From: Rathayibacter sp. SW19
GTDB taxonomy: Bacteria > Actinomycetota > Actinomycetes > Actinomycetales > Microbacteriaceae
Assembly (NCBI RefSeq): GCF_030866825.1
Contig: NZ_CP133020.1
Location: 2,852,001-2,916,000 of the forward strand
Direction: 5' to 3'
DNA length: 64,000 nt
Positions within the stretch are counted from its first letter, which is position 1; each line of letters starts with the position of its first letter. The position numbers and the translations under genes were made by a program. Positions 8,139-17,256 of the stretch are shown one piece after another. The notes beneath the pieces were generated by a model. That model saw nothing but the letters and a program-made list of their open reading frames with translations. It was not told where the DNA came from and searched no databases.

Positions 8139-8857
8139 CTAGCCTGCCGGTATCGGCAGGTCGATGGCTCGCCTGCTTTGCCGCGCGATGCCGGAGATTT
8201 GACTGTTGAACGGGAGGAACGGAGTGTGGATCCTGAAGTGGTCGATAGTACGCTTTCGAATCCGGCGGCGCGCACGGAACGCGCCAAGTCGCGTTCGCAG
8301 GAGCAGCCTTCGAAGGTCCAGGCCCATCGACGACGGAGAATCCGTTGTGCGGCGCGGGTCGGCGTGCCGCTCCTGGCTGCAACGTGTTCGAGGAACCGGA
8401 AGCTCCCACCGGGACGCAGGAGACGCCGGATCTCGGCGAGCACAGCCGCCGGGTCCTGCACTGTGCAGAGCACGAGCGAGGAGATCACGGTGTCAACGCT
8501 TTGATCAGGGAGACCCGTCTCCTCGGCCAGGCGCTCACGGAGTTCTAGCCGCACGCCGGTTCGGAGGGCCGCCGCGCGCAGCAGCCCGTGCATGTGTCGG
8601 TTCGGCTCGATGGCGACGAGGGTGCTGCCGGCCGAGAGATAGCGAAGGTTGGCCCCGACGCCGGATCCGATCTCGACGACAGTTTGCGGAAGCCCGGCGA
8701 ATACAGGTCGTTTGTAGCGACGGAGGTTCCACTCCAGGTACGGGTCCATCACTTTGAAGAACGCGGCGTTGAACCCGCCCCGGCCAGCGTGCAACTCGAA
8801 CCCGGTCGCTGACGCGGCGGTGGTCGTAGATTCGTGGTCCATCTGATCAGCATGCAC
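8139..8857 (-). pseudogene. Frameshifted class I SAM-dependent methyltransferase
   Basis: From ATG 8857 (or 8842) the frame encodes a complete Rossmann methyltransferase core: VVEIGSGVGANLRYL (SAM motif I), LVAIEPNRHM, VDTVISSLVLCTV, and LRPGGSFRFLEHV (post-I and III). After RAAGFESV, near 8249, the family C-terminus continues in a different frame as TIDHFRIHTPFLPFN and ISGIARQ, ending at TAG 8139. A single missing base near 8248-8251 explains the shift. Without it the read-through runs on into the neighbouring remnant with a non-family tail. Either a true pseudogene or a sequencing error; nearby broken genes favour real decay. Confidence 0.7.
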
Positions 8858-8890
8858 GAGGCCGACCGCGCGGTCAGGCGTGGAATTACC

Positions 8891-9597
8891 CTAGTTTGCC
8901 TCCCGGTGGGTGGAGTACCACGCGGCAATCTGGGCTCGCGACCGAAAGCCGAGTCGCAGACGGATCGTCGCCACGAGTGTCTGGGTGTCGCCCACATACG
9001 GCAGATGGGAGCGGCCGGACAGCACCACGAGCTGCGCGCCCGCGATGCCGTCGGCAAGCGTAGCGGCCTGCTCAACCGGAGCGGCCCGATCGTGGGCCCT
9101 GTGCACCACCAACGTTGGTGCGTGCACCTGAGCGAGAAGGTCCGTGATGTCCAGGCTGTAGCTCATCGCAAGTAGTGCACTGGGCGGGGAAATGTCCGCG
9201 CCGGAAACCCAACCGCCGTAGAGCACCAGCCGCCGGACAGTGTCCGGGCATGCTGCTGCCCATGCCACTGCGGCCAGCGCACCCATCGACGTGCCGACCA
9301 AGTCGAAGGGTTCCGGGCCGAGCGTCGCGACGACCGCGGCAAGCTGATCAAGTTCGTACGCCATCGACGGCGGCCGGGACGAGGGGCCGACAACCCGCAG
9401 CCGGCGCGGTCGTACCGCACAAGCCGGCAGCCCTTCGCAAGGCTCTGGAAAAACACCCGTTCGTCCGGTAGCTCCCAGCTCAGCTGCAGATGGCTGAGCC
9501 AGCCCGTGACGTAAACCATCGGCCGGCCGACACCGAGCGACGCATATGCCACGCTGGTGCCGTCGGGTGTCGTCACCCGGGCGATGTCCTGCTGCAC
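8891..9597 (-). pseudogene. Broken alpha/beta hydrolase with residual LuxR-type C-terminus
   Basis: The N-terminal half starts MQQDIARVTTPDGTSVAYAS at 9597 and reaches RYDRAGCGLSAPRPG. The frame then changes near 9375-9385 and the hydrolase continues with MAYELDQLAAVVATLG, the nucleophile elbow LVGTSMGALAA, the acid in HRAHDRAAP and the His in SGRSHLPYVGD. The end reads TIRLRLGFRSRAQIAAWYS; LGFRSRAQIAAW is the typical last helix of a LuxR-family HTH. The intact ancestor was therefore probably a hydrolase fused to a LuxR domain, of which all but the last helix has been deleted. It carries both a frameshift and an internal deletion. Confidence 0.7.
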
Positions 9598-9703
9598 TCT
9601 TCCATTCTGAGTTCCAAATCATGCGGGCGCACGGCAGTTTATTGACGAACACCAATGTCCGACTTCACACCAGGTGTTTCCTCGGGAATGTGAAGAGGCA
9701 TCG

Positions 9704-10303
9704 CTACAGCGGCATCACTGTCGCGACCGGCCGCCCGACGATCATGGACTCGAGTAGCGTGGGCGAAAACGTGCTGGCGGTTTCGACGTCGAGTTGTGCG
9801 CCGAGCCCGTCGAGAACCCTGGTGAAGAAGGAACGGGCCGCCGCGGCAAACACGATATTGGTGATGTCGAGGTCGGACAGGTTGAGAGCATGCAACCGGT
9901 CGATATCTGCTTGCTCGACGCCGGCCGCGTCGGACGCGACCTTGGCGGCGAAGTCATAGACGGCGCGATCTTGTGGATTCAGGCTGGCCCCGCTCGGATC
10001 TTCTGCGATCCGGCACAGCGTTGCTTCATCGCCGCAGACATCACGCAGGTACTTGGAATGTGCAGCAGTGCAGTAGGTGGAGTGCAGGGCGCGGGCAGCG
10101 GCGATCGTCGCGAGTTCGAACAGGCGGCGGTCCATGCCTCCGCGGATCGCCAGGTTGAGTGTATTCCACGCTTGTGCGACATCGGGACGGCTGGAGAAGA
10201 CACGAGCATAGTTGGGTAGAAATCCCCATGCTTCGTGCTGTTGCCGGTAGTAGTCGGCGACGGGCCCTGTGGCGCTTTTCTCAGGAATCGTGCGAACGAA
10301 CAT
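9704..10303 (-). CDS. Carboxymuconolactone decarboxylase / AhpD-like family protein
   Basis: A 199-aa all-helical AhpD-fold protein. The active-site-like block HSTYCTAAHSKYLRD near residue 75 has the first Cys and the His of the AhpD CxxxxH arrangement, but the second Cys of the CxxC is replaced by Ala. This is usual for the uncharacterised peroxidase-related branch. The VRTIPEKSATGPVADYY N-terminus is typical of that branch. It follows the hypothetical gene 10343-11089 on the same strand with 39 bp between them, suggesting an operon. A redox or small-molecule decarboxylation role is possible but not determined. Confidence 0.75.
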   Translation of the reverse strand: MFVRTIPEKSATGPVADYYRQQHEAWGFLPNYARVFSSRPDVAQAWNTLNLAIRGGMDRRLFELATIAAARALHSTYCTAAHSKYLRDVCGDEATLCRIAEDPSGASLNPQDRAVYDFAAKVASDAAGVEQADIDRLHALNLSDLDITNIVFAAAARSFFTRVLDGLGAQLDVETASTFSPTLLESMIVGRPVATVMPL

Positions 10304-10342
10304 AATCTTTGAACCCTCGTGTGATGTATACGTTCGGGCGCT

Positions 10343-11089
10343 TCAGGCTGCCGCTTGCTGTCGCACCGAGACAGTCGGGGTGCCCTCCGCCGAAGGGGCG
10401 AATACCAGAGCGCCCTCGGCGAAGAAGATCCCGCGTTGCGGCAGCATGAAGTCGCCGAGACGCTCCTGGCGGGGCAACGGCCCCGGTTCGCCGAGACTCT
10501 CGCCCTGCATTTCGGCCCATGACTGTTCGATCCGCCACACCCTCCGGGGGATAGCGCCGAAAGTTTGTCCGTTGGGCATGACCCCCAGCAGCCGAACCTT
10601 CCCGACCGACAAGAATGGGCCAGCAATAAGACTCATGGGGTGCAGCAACCACCTCGAGTGGCAGGCACCGGCCGGGAGCCGCGCTCCGATGCCACTCATC
10701 GTGCGCGTCGCGAAGTCCGCGGAGATATCAAATTGCCAGGTGAGTACTCCCGGTACCTGCACCGTGAGCGAAGAGGGCCCAGACCACTCCAGACCGATCG
10801 GCGACGTGTAGGCCGCTGTCAGGGCTGATCCCAGAAAGCGCGCACAACTGACTTCAGGGGGCGCACTCGCATATACAGTCCATTCCCCCGCTGGGTCGCG
10901 ATGCCACACGGCTCGATAGCTGGGCCCAATTGAACTCGCCGTCATGTGCCGCAACGCAAGGTAGTGACCGCTCGTGAACGGCAAGCCCATCACGCCGTAG
11001 CCGCTGAACCGCTCACCGGCCCCAGGAGGCACGACTGCAGCCATCACCCCTTTGTCGGCGAATGCCTGCGGCTGGATTCTGCCTGACAT
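10343..11089 (-). CDS. Hypothetical protein (possible operon partner of the AhpD-like gene)
   Basis: A 248-aa protein starting MSGRIQPQAFADKG at ATG 11089, preceded by GGAGAT with a 6-nt spacer, which decides the start over the upstream in-frame ATG 11161. It has beta-rich segments (GEWTVYASAPPEV, SSLTVQVPGVLTWQF) and a motif HSRWLLHPMSLIAG, with no signal peptide and no clear membrane span. I do not recognise the family; an acetoacetate-decarboxylase- or lipocalin-like beta barrel would fit the pattern, but this is a guess. Confidence 0.55.
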   Translation of the reverse strand: MSGRIQPQAFADKGVMAAVVPPGAGERFSGYGVMGLPFTSGHYLALRHMTASSIGPSYRAVWHRDPAGEWTVYASAPPEVSCARFLGSALTAAYTSPIGLEWSGPSSLTVQVPGVLTWQFDISADFATRTMSGIGARLPAGACHSRWLLHPMSLIAGPFLSVGKVRLLGVMPNGQTFGAIPRRVWRIEQSWAEMQGESLGEPGPLPRQERLGDFMLPQRGIFFAEGALVFAPSAEGTPTVSVRQQAAA

Positions 11090-11253
11090 GATCGATCTCC
11101 AATCGCATTTCGTGCCCAACTTCTGGCGGTCGTTTTGGGTATCAGTCCCGAACTCGGCCACTCGTTCACGCTAGGCGCGGCACCGCTGTCGCGAATGAGG
11201 CATTGACCCCATCTTTCGCACCGAGATTCATCGGCAGAGCCCCGCATCCGGGC

Positions 11254-12834
11254 TCAACGCTGGTCAGCGGTCCCGAGATCTGCCAAGCCGTGCCTGGAAG
11301 CGAACAGGCTCGCCATCGCCCTGTTGGAGACGCCGATCTTGGAATAGATGTGCTCGACGTGATTGCCCACTGTCTTGCGAGAGATCACCAATTCGTCGGC
11401 GATCTCCCGATTGGAGAACCCGCCGGCGATGAGTCGCAATACCTGCACCTCGCGAGTGGTGAGTTGCAGTGGCCAGTCCTTTCGAATGGCCACCCGTTCA
11501 CCGGCCGCCCGCAGCACCGCGTCGACCGCCTCAGCGTCGAGCCGCGCGGCACGGACCTCACTGCGCAATTTCTCCGCGACCTCCGAAGCGGTGCCCGCGG
11601 ATCTATGCGGTCGCGGCTCACGCCAGGTGCAATAGCTGTCGGCTGCGGCCAGTATTCGCCCCGAAGGGCTCAGCGCGGATCCATCCAACCCGCGCGGATA
11701 GCCGGAGCCGTCCATTCGCTCGTGATGCTGCACCGCAATCGACCCGAGCGGCGCGAGCGCAGGGGAGAACGCGAGCATCCGTTCGGTCAGGTACGGGTGC
11801 ATCCGCACCCGTTCGACTTCTGCTTCGGTGAGTTCACCCTGTTTGTCCCAGATCGTGTTGGGGACACCGAGCCGCCCGAGATCATGCACCAGGCCGGCCC
11901 GTCGAATTGTCAGCACCGCCGCCGCGGAGTACCCGTGCATGCGCGCTGCCGCCCAGGCAAGATGCGCGACCGCACGCGAATGGCCGATTGTGTATGGCGA
12001 CTTGAGGTCGACGAAGTCGGCGATCGCGTCCAAAGCCGCATCGAACTCAGCCTCGGAGAGCCAGACGCCCGACAAGGGTTCCGCCGCGAGAACCGTGTCC
12101 CACGTGGTCGAACTCCCCAAGTCGTCGAACAAGCTGCGGGCTTCCACGCAGAACAGGTCCACCAACTCCGGGGCGAACTGGGTTCCACTGCGCTCACGGG
12201 CCACCTCGATGGCCGCATCGATTCCGCCAACCCGGTGAAAGACCTCCACGACATCGGCAAGGTTCACCAGCTGCGAAGCCGTCAAGATTTCTGTACCTTT
12301 GATGCCCTTCGGCACGCCCTCCCCATCCCAGCGCTCGAAGGTCTGCTCGACACCGGCGCGCACCGACGCACCGAGTCCCAGTCGCTCGGTCAGATGATCG
12401 GCGGCCCGCCAGTGGTTGAGCAGCATGTCCGAGGCATCCTGGGCCCCACTGCCACGGGCAAACTCGACACCCACGCCAACCCGCTTCAGCGCCGGCGCCC
12501 CAGCACCGATGTGGCGGAGGATGAACAGCCTCTGCACCGCAGGTGAAGAAAAGTCCACCATTCGAAAGTCGGCCTTCAACGCGAGATCGTCACCGAACCA
12601 CTTCGCCTGTTCATACGCATCGATGTGACAACCGACCCAAGCCAGCATCGACGTGTAGTAGACGACGAGCTGCTCTGATTTACCGAGGCCCGCTCGTTCC
12701 GCAAGGTGGAGTGCGATCAGGCACTGCCGAAGCACGTGCTCCATCGGCTGGCCCATCCCGAGGTCGGTGCCCAGAGACAGTGCTCCCAATAGCTCGGCCA
12801 GCCGGATTCCTCCCGGTACTGAGTCACCAGCCAC
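11254..12834 (-). CDS. HD-GYP-type phosphohydrolase with C-terminal LuxR DNA-binding domain
   Basis: 526 aa. The N-terminal about 280 aa include a degenerate first HD-like region (HLTERLGLGASVRAGVEQ, then ERWDGEGVPKG). The main domain from about residue 290 carries GHSRAVAHLAWAAA, the HD pair in VHDLGRLGVP, MHPYLTERML, and HHERMDGSGYPRG, the HD-GYP signature of cyclic-di-GMP phosphodiesterases. The last about 65 aa are a LuxR HTH (LTTREVQVLRLIAGG, FSNREIADELVISRKTV). The domain pairing suggests a regulator coupling a cyclic nucleotide or stress signal to transcription. Catalytic activity is likely but not certain. Confidence 0.8.
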   Translation of the reverse strand: MAGDSVPGGIRLAELLGALSLGTDLGMGQPMEHVLRQCLIALHLAERAGLGKSEQLVVYYTSMLAWVGCHIDAYEQAKWFGDDLALKADFRMVDFSSPAVQRLFILRHIGAGAPALKRVGVGVEFARGSGAQDASDMLLNHWRAADHLTERLGLGASVRAGVEQTFERWDGEGVPKGIKGTEILTASQLVNLADVVEVFHRVGGIDAAIEVARERSGTQFAPELVDLFCVEARSLFDDLGSSTTWDTVLAAEPLSGVWLSEAEFDAALDAIADFVDLKSPYTIGHSRAVAHLAWAAARMHGYSAAAVLTIRRAGLVHDLGRLGVPNTIWDKQGELTEAEVERVRMHPYLTERMLAFSPALAPLGSIAVQHHERMDGSGYPRGLDGSALSPSGRILAAADSYCTWREPRPHRSAGTASEVAEKLRSEVRAARLDAEAVDAVLRAAGERVAIRKDWPLQLTTREVQVLRLIAGGFSNREIADELVISRKTVGNHVEHIYSKIGVSNRAMASLFASRHGLADLGTADQR

Positions 12835-13110
12835 GTCTCAAGATTACGCGTCTTCCCCGTTGCTCTGACCACAGCACGACCGATTGAGCGGATCGGATAG
12901 CCCTGGAGGCCGGGCTTCTTCTCTGTGCACCCCCGGGACTTGAATCCGGAACCCACTGAATGAACTCTAGGGTGTTGCCCGATCCACTTCGTTGCGCACT
13001 TTGTATTGAAAATCCCCGTACAAGAGCACTTTCTGTGACTTACGGTGCGATCATACCTCGGACAATCACGGAGTGCTACGGACAATTTTGGACAGGTTTA
13101 TGACCCATAA
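12835..13110. other. Gene-poor stretch with a tRNA 3'-end-like sequence
   Basis: No convincing coding region. On the minus strand at about 12925-12960 the sequence GGATTCAAGTCCCGGGGGTG resembles a tRNA T-arm plus acceptor strand, but no matching anticodon or D-arm lies upstream. It may be an attachment-site remnant left by an integrative element. Support is weak. Confidence 0.25.
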
Positions 13111-13419
13111 ATTGCCCCCAACTTCCGGTCGACACCAAGGTCAGCACTGCTTCGACCCAAGCGTGAAGCGAAGAACCTGGCCAACACCGACGACGGGGCC
13201 ACCGGTGCCCACTTCCCCAACCACGGCGTCGGACACGACGCCCGCGGGCAGTTAGTCAAGAATTTCGCCGCCGAACACCTCACGGTTCTCCTCAACGCTC
13301 TACCAGGAATGGATCGCCAACGACCGCCAGCTACGCGTCATCACCGCCAGATGCGCGAGGTTGCAGCCATCGCTTCCAAAATCATCACACAACAAACCAA
13401 CACGAGCGCCAAGGTTTAG
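13111..13419 (+). pseudogene. Decayed open frame of unknown family
   Basis: Directly after a stop at 13108-13110 a frame stays open for 102 codons without a proper start. It reads RSALLRPKREAKNLANTDDG, then ATGAHFPNHGVGHDARGQ and FAAEHLTVLLNAL. From the end of this block a second frame reads YQEWIANDRQLRVITA, and the first frame resumes MREVAAIASKII to TAG 13419. Reading across both frames gives a smooth protein-like sequence, so two compensating indels are likely. The family is not recognised; its position next to a tRNA-like end suggests a former mobile segment. Confidence 0.4.
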
Positions 13420-13478
13420 ACGCAAGTTCAATCCACGCGTCGTTCTGATTCGAGGAGGCAACCCCCGCGTCGCGTCGT

Positions 13479-14426
13479 TTAATTCTGTACGCGGGACGAT
13501 GTCCCTGTAGCTGGTGATAGGAAGGCCGACTGTTCACCTAGCCTTCTCGGCTGGGTCCAGCCACCGCGTCCTGTATTTGTGCGTTGTGCGGTCTCGCGTG
13601 GTAGAGCGGTGCCGCCCAGCCTGGAGGTGATCTGCCGGGCTGTGTCCACGCACGCCTCGCCGAGAACAGACAATTGGCCCTCTGAAACCCTGAAGCGTGG
13701 CGCAGAGATCAGCACCGCTGCGGTGATCGTGCCGCGGTGGTCGCTTACGGGTGCCGATACTCCTACCTCCTCGAGCGAAGTCTCACCATAGTTGACCGCG
13801 TAGCCGGTTGTGATGACCTGCCGGAGCGTAGACAGGTACCGTTCTATGTCCGCGTCATCGAGCAGCCGATGCGAGACGAAACCGCCGCCAAGCAGCGTTC
13901 GCACGCGTTCGGCCCCTTCCATCGCGAGGAACACCTGAACTGACGCACTCACTGCTTCGTTGTATCGGGTCCCCAATGGAGTCGTGTGTTTGACAAAATG
14001 GCGACTGCCCACTTGCTCAACGCACACCGTCTCGGTCCCATTCCAGAGCATGAGGGCGCTGGTCTCGCCCGTACGCTCACTCAGGTCCCGCAACAGGGGG
14101 TATGAGATCCGACGAACATTCAGATCGGCCAGTAGAGGGCCGGCAAGTGCGATCACCCCGAGGCCGAGTCGAAAGCGTCGAGTCTCAGCGTCACGTTCGA
14201 CAAGATTCGCCGCGCGCAATGTCGACAAGATGCGCGAAACCGTGCTCTTGTGCAATCCCACCCGCCGGGCAATCTCGGAAACACCCAACTCCGGCTCACT
14301 CATACTGAAACTGCGCAAGACGACGATAGCGTTCAGCAATACGGAAGTGCCGCGCGATGCGTCGTTGACGGCACCGTCCGGATTAGCTGCCATGACTGTG
14401 TCCACGATGGTTCGCCCCGCTCCCAT
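13479..14426 (-). CDS. IclR-family transcriptional regulator
   Basis: 315 aa from ATG 14426 (an in-frame ATG at 14393 and a longer frame to 14525 are alternatives; no strong SD decides). The winged-helix HTH ELGVSEIARRVGLHKSTVSR and LERDAETRRFRLG-like wing occupy the first about 110 aa. The IclR effector domain follows, with ERTGETSALMLW and the conserved TGYAVNYGETSLEEVGVSAPV. The C-terminal about 35 aa are extra. It lies downstream of the transporter and creatinase genes on the same strand and probably controls that catabolic cluster in response to a small-molecule substrate. Confidence 0.85.
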   Translation of the reverse strand: MGAGRTIVDTVMAANPDGAVNDASRGTSVLLNAIVVLRSFSMSEPELGVSEIARRVGLHKSTVSRILSTLRAANLVERDAETRRFRLGLGVIALAGPLLADLNVRRISYPLLRDLSERTGETSALMLWNGTETVCVEQVGSRHFVKHTTPLGTRYNEAVSASVQVFLAMEGAERVRTLLGGGFVSHRLLDDADIERYLSTLRQVITTGYAVNYGETSLEEVGVSAPVSDHRGTITAAVLISAPRFRVSEGQLSVLGEACVDTARQITSRLGGTALPRETAQRTNTGRGGWTQPRRLGEQSAFLSPATGTSSRVQN

Positions 14427-14559
14427 TTCATCACGGTAAGGCGTGGGATGGTTCCGGTTGCGCGGCCTCATACGTTGGCCCGGTTTAGACGTCGACGAGT
14501 CGGTGTCGGTCCGCTTCCGCCCCAATGAACTGACGCCGTCGGTTCACGGCAAATCATCG

Positions 14560-15813
14560 TCATCGCTCCTCGACGAATCGCGTCCGACCGGCCCCGTATC
14601 CGAACCATGCGCCGACGATGCCGACGGCCACGAACATGAGTCCTGCGGCGGTGAAGGACCCGGTCGACTGGTACAACAACGCAACAAGCAGAGTGCCAGA
14701 AGAACCGACACCGTAACCGACACCCTGCATCATCCCGGACAGTCGCGAAGCGGCATCGCTGCTCCGGGTCCGCAGCACGATCATCGTCAACGCCAGTGCG
14801 GTCATACCGCCTTGCCCGACCCCCAAGACCACGATCCAGACCCACACCGCTGGCATCGGTCCGAAGACACACAAAGCGAATCCGAACCCAGCCAACAATG
14901 CGATGACAACATTGAGGGCGCGCTGGTCGGCACAGCGCACCGCAATTACCGGAGCCACGATCGAGCCGATGACCTGCAGCAGAATACAAACAGCAACCAT
15001 CAGGCCAGCTGTTCCGCCGTCGACTCCCCGCTGACGCAGGATCGGTGCCAACCACGCGAAGACACTGAATGACGTCATCGCCTGCAGGACCATGAATATG
15101 GTGACTTGCCACGCTGTGCCCGAGCGCCACACAGACACGCCGGAACTGGTCGCCATACGAACCCCGTGCGTTCGGCGCCAAGCCAACGGCACAAACAACA
15201 CGACGACGATGAGCGCGGGGATCGCCCAGACGGACAGCGCGAACTGCCAGGACCCACTGGACTCATAGACGGGATGCGTGAACGCGGCTGCCATCGCTGC
15301 GGAGGCGAACATCGCCCCCGTGTAGAGCCCACTCATCAAGCCCAGCCGATGCCGAAAGTCACGTTTGACCAACTCCGGAAGCAGCACATTCACAACCGCA
15401 ATGGCAGCGCCGCAAGCGAGGGTCCCCGCAAGCAGAGCAGAATCGGCACCAAGCCCTCGCGCAGCAAGACCCAAGGTCAACATCATCATGCACGCCAGCA
15501 TGACCCGCTCGACCCCGAAGTGGCGCGCCAGCAGCGGAGCCAGCGGTGCACACAAACCCAGCAGGAGCACGGGAGCGGTGGTCAACACGCCGACCAACAG
15601 CGCCGGCATGCCGGTGGCCGCAACGATCTCGGGCAGTATCGCGGAAAAGCTCGAGAACAGCGTACGCACGTTCAATGCGATCAACACGATGCACACGGCA
15701 AGGTAGATCAGAGCCGCGCGCGAACCGATCCGAGCAGGATGCGCCACCGAATAGGTGCTGCTCAGCCTACTGGCACTGAGCGGGCCTGCAGGATCATCGA
15801 ACTGCTGATCCAT
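14560..15813 (-). CDS. MFS transporter, CynX/NimT type
   Basis: 417 aa with 12 predicted spans. The N-terminal pattern LNVRTLFSSFSAILPEI and LCAPLAPLLARHFG is characteristic of the CynX/NimT branch (cyanate- or 2-nitroimidazole-related carriers, often linked to amino-nitrogen compounds). The start at ATG 15813 is chosen because GGGAGAGG lies 5 nt upstream; an ATG at 15852 lacks this. It sits 119 bp downstream of the creatinase gene on the same strand, so it may import the creatinase substrate or export a product. Confidence 0.8.
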   Translation of the reverse strand: MDQQFDDPAGPLSASRLSSTYSVAHPARIGSRAALIYLAVCIVLIALNVRTLFSSFSAILPEIVAATGMPALLVGVLTTAPVLLLGLCAPLAPLLARHFGVERVMLACMMMLTLGLAARGLGADSALLAGTLACGAAIAVVNVLLPELVKRDFRHRLGLMSGLYTGAMFASAAMAAAFTHPVYESSGSWQFALSVWAIPALIVVVLFVPLAWRRTHGVRMATSSGVSVWRSGTAWQVTIFMVLQAMTSFSVFAWLAPILRQRGVDGGTAGLMVAVCILLQVIGSIVAPVIAVRCADQRALNVVIALLAGFGFALCVFGPMPAVWVWIVVLGVGQGGMTALALTMIVLRTRSSDAASRLSGMMQGVGYGVGSSGTLLVALLYQSTGSFTAAGLMFVAVGIVGAWFGYGAGRTRFVEER

Positions 15814-15932
15814 CCGCACCTCTCCCTTCACAGCAGGTACCGCCGCCGGCATCGATAAGAGGGCCCGCGCACATGTCGAAATGCCGGGAAACGGGGCCGC
15901 ACAACCGGTGCGGCCTCATGTATTGACCTGGT

Positions 15933-17183
15933 CTAGGCGTCGATGATGTTGTGTTCGGCACCGAACGGGAAACCGGTGATATCGGTTGCGCCGTCTTGGC
16001 CGATCACCAGAATGTCGTGTTCGCGGTAACCACCGGCACCGGGCAGACCATCCATGACGGCGATCATCGGCTCCATCGAGACGACCATGCCCGGCTCGAG
16101 TACCGTGTCGATGTCCTCACGCAGCTCCAGGCCGGCCTCCCGACCGTAGTAGTGACCCAACACGCCGAAGGAGTGACCGTACCCGAACGTGCGATTGGCC
16201 AACAGGCCGTGCGAGACGTAGATCTCGTTCAACTCCGCGGCGATGTCTTTGCACACCGCCCCGGGCTTGATCAACTCCATGCCACGCTTGTGCACCTGCA
16301 CGTTGATGTCCCACAACTCCAGCGAGCGAGCATCCGGCTGACCATAGAACAGGGTGCGCTCCAACGCGGTGTAATACCCGCACGACATCGGGAAACAGTT
16401 CAACGAGAGGATGTCCCCACGCTGAATCTTCCTGGTCGTGGGCCAGTTGTGCGCACCATCGGTGTTGATCCCCGACTGGAACCACACCCACGTGTCTCGA
16501 ATGTCACTATTCGGGAAGGTTCGGGCGATCTCCCGCACCATCACCTCGGTGCCCACCAGTGCGACCTCATATTCGGTGATCCCCTCGGTGATCGCGTTAC
16601 GGATCGCCTCACCACCAAGATCAGCAATCCGGGCGCCATGAGTGATCACCGCGATCTCCTCAGCGGACTTCACCATCCGCTGACGCATCGCCGCCTGCGC
16701 CACATCCACCAAGGTGGCATCCTCGAACGCCGCCTGGATCCGGTCCCGACTATCGACCGGGAGTGTGTCATTCTCCACCCCAAGACGGTGCGGTTTCACG
16801 CCACGCTGACGCAACGCCTCTTGCAACGCGAACAGATAATTGTCCCGACGCCAATCCGTGTACACAATATTCTCGCCATAACCACGCCGCCACGGCATCC
16901 CCGCGTCAATATTCGCCGAGACCGTCACCTGATCATCCGCCGTCACCACAAGCGCGTAAGAACGACCGAAATACGTGTGCAAGAAATCCGAATAGTACTT
17001 GATGTTATGGAACGAAGTCAGGATCACCGCATCCAATTCCTTCTCCGCCATGATCCGGCGCAAACCCGCCAACCGACGCTCCATCTCGAGATCCGAAAAC
17101 GTCAACTGCACCTTCTCACCATTATGCAGAACTTTCAAACGCTCCAACGCCGACACCGACGAAACCACACCATCAACAGACAT
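15933..17183 (-). CDS. Creatinase (creatine amidinohydrolase), M24-fold
   Basis: 416 aa, close in length to Pseudomonas putida creatinase (403 aa). It hydrolyses creatine to sarcosine and urea. Long blocks recall the known enzyme: ILTSFHNIKYYSDFLHTYFG, SANIDAGMPWRR, IVYTDWRRDNY, VKSAEEIAVITHGARIADLG, WVWFQSGINTDGAHN (containing the catalytic His), LSLNCFPMSCGYYTALERTL, RTFGYGHSFGVLGHYYGREA, and a C-terminal block LREDIDTVLEPGMVVSMEPM. M24 metallopeptidases keep five metal ligands; this protein follows the metal-free creatinase pattern instead. The start at ATG 17183 is preceded by GAGGGAG with a 5-nt spacer. It is cytosolic and lies in a cluster with a CE4-like hydrolase and permeases. Confidence 0.92.
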   Translation of the reverse strand: MSVDGVVSSVSALERLKVLHNGEKVQLTFSDLEMERRLAGLRRIMAEKELDAVILTSFHNIKYYSDFLHTYFGRSYALVVTADDQVTVSANIDAGMPWRRGYGENIVYTDWRRDNYLFALQEALRQRGVKPHRLGVENDTLPVDSRDRIQAAFEDATLVDVAQAAMRQRMVKSAEEIAVITHGARIADLGGEAIRNAITEGITEYEVALVGTEVMVREIARTFPNSDIRDTWVWFQSGINTDGAHNWPTTRKIQRGDILSLNCFPMSCGYYTALERTLFYGQPDARSLELWDINVQVHKRGMELIKPGAVCKDIAAELNEIYVSHGLLANRTFGYGHSFGVLGHYYGREAGLELREDIDTVLEPGMVVSMEPMIAVMDGLPGAGGYREHDILVIGQDGATDITGFPFGAEHNIIDA

Positions 17184-17256
17184 GAACACTCCCTCAACTT
17201 TTGTTACTTGAAATTCGAATACAGAACTATCGGTGCGTGTCGCGCACCGAGCAGCG

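Noticed and set aside
12925..12960. A tRNA gene
   Set aside because: Only the T-arm and acceptor strand resemble a tRNA; no cloverleaf can be formed from the upstream bases.
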